The notes under the pieces were generated by a model. The model was not told the origin of the DNA and searched no databases. It saw only the letters and a list, made by a program, of their open reading frames with translations. This document shows, in pieces, positions 38,300-42,873 of a stretch of 42,873 nt of DNA; the stretch's first letter is position 1; each line of letters opens with the position of its first letter. The stretch spans positions 1-42,873 of the forward strand of contig CAUERX010000010.1 of assembly GCA_959020415.1 (NCBI GenBank), in the 5' to 3' direction. The stretch is from an uncultured bacterium (GTDB lineage: Bacteria > Bacillota_I > Bacilli_A > RF39 > UBA660). The translations under genes and the position numbers were made by a program.

Positions 38300-39686
38300 C
38301 GATTAATTTTTCTATTTGTTCTGTGAATTCTTCTTGAATTTTTTCTAGTTCTTTTTCGCTTTTAGCTTCAAATCTAACGGTTAAATTGGGGCCAGTATTA
38401 CTAGCTCTAATTAGGGCCCAACTGTTCTTAAATTCAACTCTTACACCATCGATATCTTCATAATGATAGCCATTTTTGATAACATAATCCTTAATACCAT
38501 TTACAATATCGAATTTGTTTTCTTCGGTAACTTTAATTTTTAATTCTTCGGTTGAATAATATTTGTTTATGCCTTTTAATAAATCACTAAAGTCTTTATT
38601 CGTATTTGAAAGAATTTCAATTAAGCGAAGAGCTGCATAGATTCCGTCGTCAAATCCTTGATATCTATCTCTAAAGAATAAATGCCCAGAGTATTCACCA
38701 CCAAAGTCAAAATCATCAGTTGGATCGTTTAAATCCTCTTGCATTTTTAAATTACAATAGGAATTACCGGTACGATTCATTACAGGTTTAATATTTAATT
38801 CTTCTAAGCCATCGATTAATGCTCTAGAACATTTTACATCAAATAAGGCTTTTTTGTTGTGCATATTATTTACGATATTGCGGTAAATTATTAACATAAC
38901 TAAATCAGCAGTGATAAATTTACCATTTTCATCGACAACACCTACTCTATCAGCGTCACCATCAATACCAATGCCAAAATCATAACCTAGTTCTTTAACA
39001 CGTTTGCCTAAATCAACCATGTTTTCCCCTACAGCAGGATCAGGGATGTGATTTGGAAATTCTGGATTACTATCGCAATAAATTAAATCATATTCAATAT
39101 CAAACATATCTAAAACGTCTTTGATGATAATACTGCCTGTTCCATTACCACAATCGACGACAACTCTTACTTTGCGGTCTTTAAAATCAATTTTTGTTTG
39201 GATATTTTCTAAATAAGCTTTTTTTATATCAGCTTTAACTATTTCGCCTTCCCCTTTTGAAAAGTTTTGCTCATAAGTATAATCTTTAAATTTTTCAATT
39301 AACTTGCCATAAGCATTACCAACTTCAGAAAAAGATATTTTAAAGCCGTTATATTCTTTTGGATTATGGCTAGCGGTAATCATAATACCGGTATAGATGT
39401 TATAATATATTTTAGCAAAATAGTACATTGGGGTCGTAACTAATCCAAGGTCAATTACTGATACGCCACTTTCAGTAAGGCCTTTAATTAAAGCTTCTCT
39501 AATTCTTGGAGAAGTTGTTCTATTGTCATGTCCAACTACGACTTTATAATTATTATCTTTTAAAACATAGCTACCGAAACTGCGCCCAATTGTATATGCA
39601 ACATCTTCAGTTAAGTCTTCGTCAGCGATGCCTCTTAAATCATATTCTCTAAAAATGTTGGGATTTATATTTTTTGTTAATTTCAC
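38286..39686 (-). CDS. Phosphomannomutase/phosphoglucomutase
   Basis: 466 aa of the alpha-D-phosphohexomutase superfamily, which interconverts hexose 1- and 6-phosphates for sugar nucleotide and envelope synthesis. The four domains show their markers: the phosphoserine loop ITASHNPKEYNGFKIS near residue 100, the metal loop GIGIDGDADRVGVVDENG near 240, the sugar loop GEYSGHLFFRDRYQGFDDGI near 330, and the phosphate loop RASNTGPNLTVRFEA near 430. Such bacterial enzymes often accept both glucose and mannose phosphates. The start is GTG, 8 nt after AGGAG, and a promoter lies just upstream. Confidence 0.95.
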   Translation of the reverse strand: MKLTKNINPNIFREYDLRGIADEDLTEDVAYTIGRSFGSYVLKDNNYKVVVGHDNRTTSPRIREALIKGLTESGVSVIDLGLVTTPMYYFAKIYYNIYTGIMITASHNPKEYNGFKISFSEVGNAYGKLIEKFKDYTYEQNFSKGEGEIVKADIKKAYLENIQTKIDFKDRKVRVVVDCGNGTGSIIIKDVLDMFDIEYDLIYCDSNPEFPNHIPDPAVGENMVDLGKRVKELGYDFGIGIDGDADRVGVVDENGKFITADLVMLIIYRNIVNNMHNKKALFDVKCSRALIDGLEELNIKPVMNRTGNSYCNLKMQEDLNDPTDDFDFGGEYSGHLFFRDRYQGFDDGIYAALRLIEILSNTNKDFSDLLKGINKYYSTEELKIKVTEENKFDIVNGIKDYVIKNGYHYEDIDGVRVEFKNSWALIRASNTGPNLTVRFEAKSEKELEKIQEEFTEQIEKLIEKYS

Positions 39687-39705
39687 TCTATCATCTCCTT
39701 ATTTT

Positions 39706-39734
39706 ATTATATATTAATTGTTTGAAACCAGCAA
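39706..39734 (-). promoter_or_regulatory. Promoter of the phosphohexomutase gene
   Basis: TTGCTG, 17 nt, TATAAT on the minus strand, about 20 nt before the GTG start. Confidence 0.5.
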
Positions 39735-39797
39735 TATCATTATTTTTTACTTTACATAATTAGGCGACTTATTAAGTATAATTAATTAGGTGATTTT

Positions 39798-40853
39798 ATG
39801 AAGAAAAAAAGAATATGGATACTTATTTTAGGATTGATCATTATTGTTGGAGTAATTATTTGGTTTAAATTTGACGATATAACTAAAAATGAATCAATGC
39901 CAAAAATCACTTTGACTGGTAATAAGATTATTACGATCAACTTAGGCGATACATATAAGGAAGAAGGTTATCAGGCTTATGATGAAAAAGATGGAAACAT
40001 CACTAGTAAAGTTAAGGTAACTAAGAATACTAATTACAATAAAGCTGGAACTTATCAAATTACATATAAAGTTAAAAATTCAGATGGAACAATAGCAATA
40101 GCTCAAAGATTTGTAAAGGTGGTAGAAAAACCATATTATAAAGACAGTTACGATAAGCTTGACAATAAAATGCGCGGTTGGTGGAGTGATAATAAGAAAG
40201 ATCATAATCGGCCAGCGGGAGGTGCAGATATTAATGAGCTAAAAAAATATGGTGCTTATTTTATGGGGCCTAATGAAAAAGTTTTATATTTAACTTTTGA
40301 TGAGGGTGGCAATGAAACCTACGTTAAAGAGATTGTTAAAGTTTTGAATGACAACGATGTAAAAGGCACTTTCTTTTTGTGCAAACACTACATGGTATCA
40401 AACAAGGACTTAGTTAAACGGATGGCTGAAGATGGGCATTCGATTGGTAACCATACAGCTAATCACTATAGTATGCCGAGTCTTGCAACTAAAGAAAATT
40501 ATTCAAAGTATTTAGCGGAAATTCAAAGTATGGAAAAAGCTTATTATGAAATTACCGGTAAAGAGATGGATAAAGTTTATCGTGACCCTAGGGGCGAGTG
40601 GAGCTACCGTGATTTACAAATGGTTAAGGATTTAGGATATAAAACTTTCTTTTACAGCGCGGATTATTTAGATTGGAATGGTGATGTTACCAAAGAATAC
40701 GCTTTAAATGAACTGATGAAACGTTACCATAACGGGGCTATATACTTACTTCATCCTAAAAATAAAGGTAATTATGAAGCTTTAGATACTTTTATTAAGG
40801 AAATGAAAAAGTTAGGTTATAGATTTGATCTTGTAAAAAACATCCCAAGTTGA
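39798..40853 (+). CDS. pdaA: PdaA-like peptidoglycan N-acetylmuramic acid deacetylase with Ig-like domain
   Basis: 351 aa. An N-terminal membrane anchor or signal (residues 5-24, IWILILGLIIIVGVIIWF) is followed by a DUF5011-type Ig-like domain (about 36-112, ITINLGDTYKEEGYQAYDEK) and a polysaccharide deacetylase domain (160-350). The deacetylase follows PdaA closely: LYLTFDEGGNETYV, GTFFLCKHYM, DGHSIGNHTANHYSM, YRDPRGEWSYRDLQ and FFYSADYLDWN. PdaA removes the acetyl group from muramic acid so that the delta-lactam of spore cortex can form, which fits the sporulation genes in this window. Changes from B. subtilis include TFDE for TFDN and RDPRG for RPPRG. The ATG follows AGGTGAT. The TGA stop is the first triplet of an IS end. 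Confidence 0.87.
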   Translation: MKKKRIWILILGLIIIVGVIIWFKFDDITKNESMPKITLTGNKIITINLGDTYKEEGYQAYDEKDGNITSKVKVTKNTNYNKAGTYQITYKVKNSDGTIAIAQRFVKVVEKPYYKDSYDKLDNKMRGWWSDNKKDHNRPAGGADINELKKYGAYFMGPNEKVLYLTFDEGGNETYVKEIVKVLNDNDVKGTFFLCKHYMVSNKDLVKRMAEDGHSIGNHTANHYSMPSLATKENYSKYLAEIQSMEKAYYEITGKEMDKVYRDPRGEWSYRDLQMVKDLGYKTFFYSADYLDWNGDVTKEYALNELMKRYHNGAIYLLHPKNKGNYEALDTFIKEMKKLGYRFDLVKNIPS

Positions 40854-42237
40854 ACTGAATCCCAAAAATTGGACAATTTATTAATAAGAGGATTATAGTC
40901 TGTAATTTATGGAAGATAGTCTTTTTAATTTTACCTTTATTCTATCATAATTGTAGTAATTAATATATTCATCTATTGCTTTAATTAATTCATTTATATT
41001 TTTATAATTACTTTCTTGATCATAAAACATTTCTTTTTTTAGCGCTCAAAGAAGTTTTTCATCATTCCATTATTCATACTATTTCCTTTTTTGATATACT
41101 TTGTATAATTCCACGATTTTTCAATCTTTGTTAGTATGATTAATATTGCCATCCTTGATCTGAATGAAAAATTAGACCTTCTAAATTCTTATTATCAAAT
41201 GCTTTATCAAGCATCTTATTGATTTGTTCTAAATTAGGAGATTTTGATGTATTATATGAAATTATTTCTCTGTTAAATCCATCCAGTATTGGTGATAGAT
41301 AAATCTTTTCTCCTCTAAGATTAAACTCAGTAACATCAGTATACCATTTTTTATTTGGTTTATCTGAATAGAATTCTCTTTTAATAAAGTTATCTATAAT
41401 TTTTTAAACAGTTCCTTTATAAGAAGAGTATTTTCTTTTATTCCTTATTTAATGGCTTTAACCCAAGTTTAATCATTAATCTATATACTTTTGATTCACT
41501 TCATAACCTTGATTTCTGAGCTCTAAAGTAACTCTACGGTAGCCATATCTTTCTTTATTATTAATGAATATTTCTTTTATTTTATTTATAATTTCATTGT
41601 TTTTATCATCTTTATCTATTTTACTCAAAGTATAATAAAATGTCGATTTAGATAATCCTGACATTTATATAAGAATCTTTAAGTTATATATCTTAATCAA
41701 AGTTCACTAACAACACTTACTTTTTCTTCTGTTGATGATTCTTCCTGGATTGAACAACGACTTTCAATTTTTTTGAGTATTCTAACTCAGCATTCAAATA
41801 TAAATTTTCTTCTTTAAGTTTTTTGGGATTTCTTCTTGTGTTTCATCTTTTTTTACTTTAATTGTTTTTTTGTTTATAGTTAAACTCCTTCCACGTTTTC
41901 GTTCAACTATATTATAACCCATATCTTTATAATTTTTAATCCAATTTTATAGCATTTCTTGACTTAATAACCCTTCATTTAGCGTTACCGAACAGGCTGA
42001 TTCATTATTTAACAAAATTCGATTCATTATTTGTTCACACTATATTTTTTATTTTTATTTGCCCTTAATATATCAAACCCATGCTTATCAATTAACTTCA
42101 CCAAGTATTTTATTATATTCACTCTAACACCATGCATTAAAGATAGTTTGCTTACTATTACTCCTGATTTGCTTTTATTATAAATTTTAATTTTTTCTTC
42201 CTAACTTAATTTGTTCATATCAAGTTAGGATATTTTT
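40851..42237 (-). mobile_element. Decayed IS3-family insertion sequence
   Basis: The left end TGAACTGAATCCCAAAAATT resembles the ends of the remnant at 25180-25706. Minus-strand pieces of an IS150/IS3-type transposase are visible in several frames: the orfA helix-turn-helix region near 42000-42180 (SLMHGVRVNIIKYLVKLIDK), orfB start (41476-41664, RYGYRRVTLELRNQGYEVNQ), the second Asp block EGLIFHSDQGWQY near 41150-41180, and the Glu-end NNGMMKNFFER plus INYYNYDRIKVKLK near 40940-41080. Many stops and frameshifts interrupt it. No right inverted repeat is found before the next gene. There is nothing else in these ~1.4 kb. Confidence 0.85.
41476..41664 (-). pseudogene. IS3 orfB N-terminal fragment
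   Basis: A 62-codon open piece, SGLSKSTFYYTLSKIDKDDK followed by KERYGYRRVTLELRNQGY, the HTH_21 segment at the start of IS3 orfB transposases. It is cut off by a stop and shifts frame on both sides. Confidence 0.75.
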
Positions 42238-42238
42238 T
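42199..42238 (+). repeat. Hairpin with T run at the IS/surface gene junction
   Basis: TCCTAACTT and AAGTTAGGA form a perfect 9-bp stem with a 14-nt loop, followed on the plus strand by TATTTTTTT. It would end plus-strand transcripts before the convergent gene at 42238. It may be part of the IS, like the hairpin near the other remnant's right end. Confidence 0.65.
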
Positions 42239-42873
42239 TACTTAATAACATATGGATCGTCTTTCGTTCCTGAGCCTGTTAATTTAATATCTGGTTTTAA
42301 ATGAACAACAGGTCTAACCTGATATGCTGTAATCACTGGATAGCCACTAACACCGCCTTTAACTCCGTCACCTAAATAAGCTCCTACCGTCCTCACATAC
42401 GTAGTTGCTGCAGCATTTATACTACTTATTGAACTATAGGAAATCATAGTCCATGTCTCCTTTTTTATATCATCTAGATAATTGCCATTTTCTAAGGTAC
42501 ATGGCGTTTCTGTAATTGACCTGGAGTTATTTATTGAATTACAATTTTCATTCGTGCTGGCTTTTAAAAAATCACTTATTGTGAAAAGTCCTACTTTCCC
42601 GGTCCATGTATTTAATTTCTCTTGTTTGTAAATATCGGCAATTTTTGGGTCATTACTACTAATCACTTTACCTATATTATAAGAATGGCTTATTATATAT
42701 TCTTTATCTTTTAAACCTTCGTAATATTCCATGTTTAGATATGTATTTAAAGAGGCATCAGTACTAACAGTCCCCTGATTTTGACCATCCGTAAAGTTTC
42801 CCGACTGAGCACTCCATACATTACACCCCCAATATTTTGTAATGCCTGCAAAAGTATTATCTCTATTACAATA
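42238..42873 (-). CDS. Surface protein, C-terminal part (5' end outside the window)
   Basis: 211 codons of open frame up to the window edge, so the start is not seen; the frame is open upstream of the internal ATG at 42732. It contains WGCNVWSAQSGNFTDGQNQG, STDASLNTYLNMEYYEGL, TGKVGLFTISDFLKAS, a Cys pair (ENCNS, ETPCT), and ends with YQVRPVVHLKPDIKLTGSGT and KDDPYVIK. This W...SDF...RPVxxLKxxI...GxGTxxxPY layout is a recurring C-terminal module in large extracellular proteins of gut Firmicutes, of unknown function. No membrane anchor follows it. The decayed IS lies directly downstream. Confidence 0.75.
   Translation of the reverse strand, partial: YCNRDNTFAGITKYWGCNVWSAQSGNFTDGQNQGTVSTDASLNTYLNMEYYEGLKDKEYIISHSYNIGKVISSNDPKIADIYKQEKLNTWTGKVGLFTISDFLKASTNENCNSINNSRSITETPCTLENGNYLDDIKKETWTMISYSSISSINAAATTYVRTVGAYLGDGVKGGVSGYPVITAYQVRPVVHLKPDIKLTGSGTKDDPYVIK

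Noticed and set aside
42199..42238. Terminator for the minus-strand surface protein gene
   Set aside because: The T run lies on the plus strand; on the minus strand the stem is followed by A-rich sequence.

Overview
The window comes from a strongly AT-rich, spore-forming, low-GC Gram-positive bacterium, most like gut Bacilli of the Erysipelotrichia/RFN20 kind. The reasons are a full spoIIGA-sigE pair plus sigG, a T-box leader before proS, AGGTG/GGAGG ribosome sites, and an F-type ATPase operon in the standard order. The ordinary genetic code applies: UGG is used for Trp and UGA as a stop. The taxonomic placement is inferred from gene content only. Nearly all genes lie on the minus strand.

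Layout. 0.1-7.8 kb: a 50-aa small protein, recD2, two membrane-anchored proteins of unknown function, the tRNA methylthiotransferase mtaB, a divergent ApbE-like protein, a GT4 glycosyltransferase and a YlmC/YmxH PRC-barrel protein. 7.8-14.6 kb is a sporulation neighbourhood: a C26 glutamine amidotransferase, sigG, a 42-aa membrane microprotein, a PAP2 phosphatase, a YitT membrane protein, a GT2-TPR glycosyltransferase next to a collagen-like Gly-Pro-Thr protein, sigE and spoIIGA. In B. subtilis spoIIGA, sigE and sigG are adjacent; here about five genes sit between sigE and sigG. 14.7-16.7 kb: proS with its T-box leader and a good promoter. 16.9-21.6 kb: a tightly coupled arginine deiminase operon, arcA-arcB-arcC-YfcC antiporter, with a Fur-box-like palindrome over the predicted start site.

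21.6-25.7 kb is a decay island. It holds a lysine-rich gene broken by about five indels, a Rieske/FAD oxidoreductase with one frameshift in a homopolymer, a two-frame membrane protein whose start codon lies in a 10-bp tandem repeat, and an internally deleted IS3-type remnant with recognisable inverted ends. 25.7-30.7 kb: gpmA with a tRNA-binding protein and a 93-aa protein, two radical SAM/DUF1848 proteins in one operon, an unknown 348-aa protein, and a divergent peptide deformylase apparently co-transcribed with tRNA-Pro(CGG). A divergent tRNA-Thr(GGU) and a gene with an early in-frame TGA follow.

31.8-38.1 kb: the complete atpBEFHAGDC operon, with a 12-bp intercistronic hairpin after atpE and a c subunit that looks proton-type. 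38.3-40.9 kb: a phosphohexomutase and a PdaA-like peptidoglycan deacetylase. A decayed IS3 element (40.85-42.2 kb) separates that gene from the C-terminal part of a surface protein that runs off the window.

How the genes fit together. The arginine deiminase operon supplies ATP by substrate-level phosphorylation and neutralises acid, while the ATPase links ATP to the proton gradient. The sporulation genes give the mother-cell factor and its activating protease, the forespore factor, a cortex-type deacetylase and a possible glycosylated spore-surface collagen. I did not find a clearly new defence system. The most novel-looking signals are the sigG leader hairpin with its upstream microprotein, the collagen/GT2-TPR pair inside the sporulation cluster, the Fur-like site on the arc operon, and the start-codon tandem repeat.
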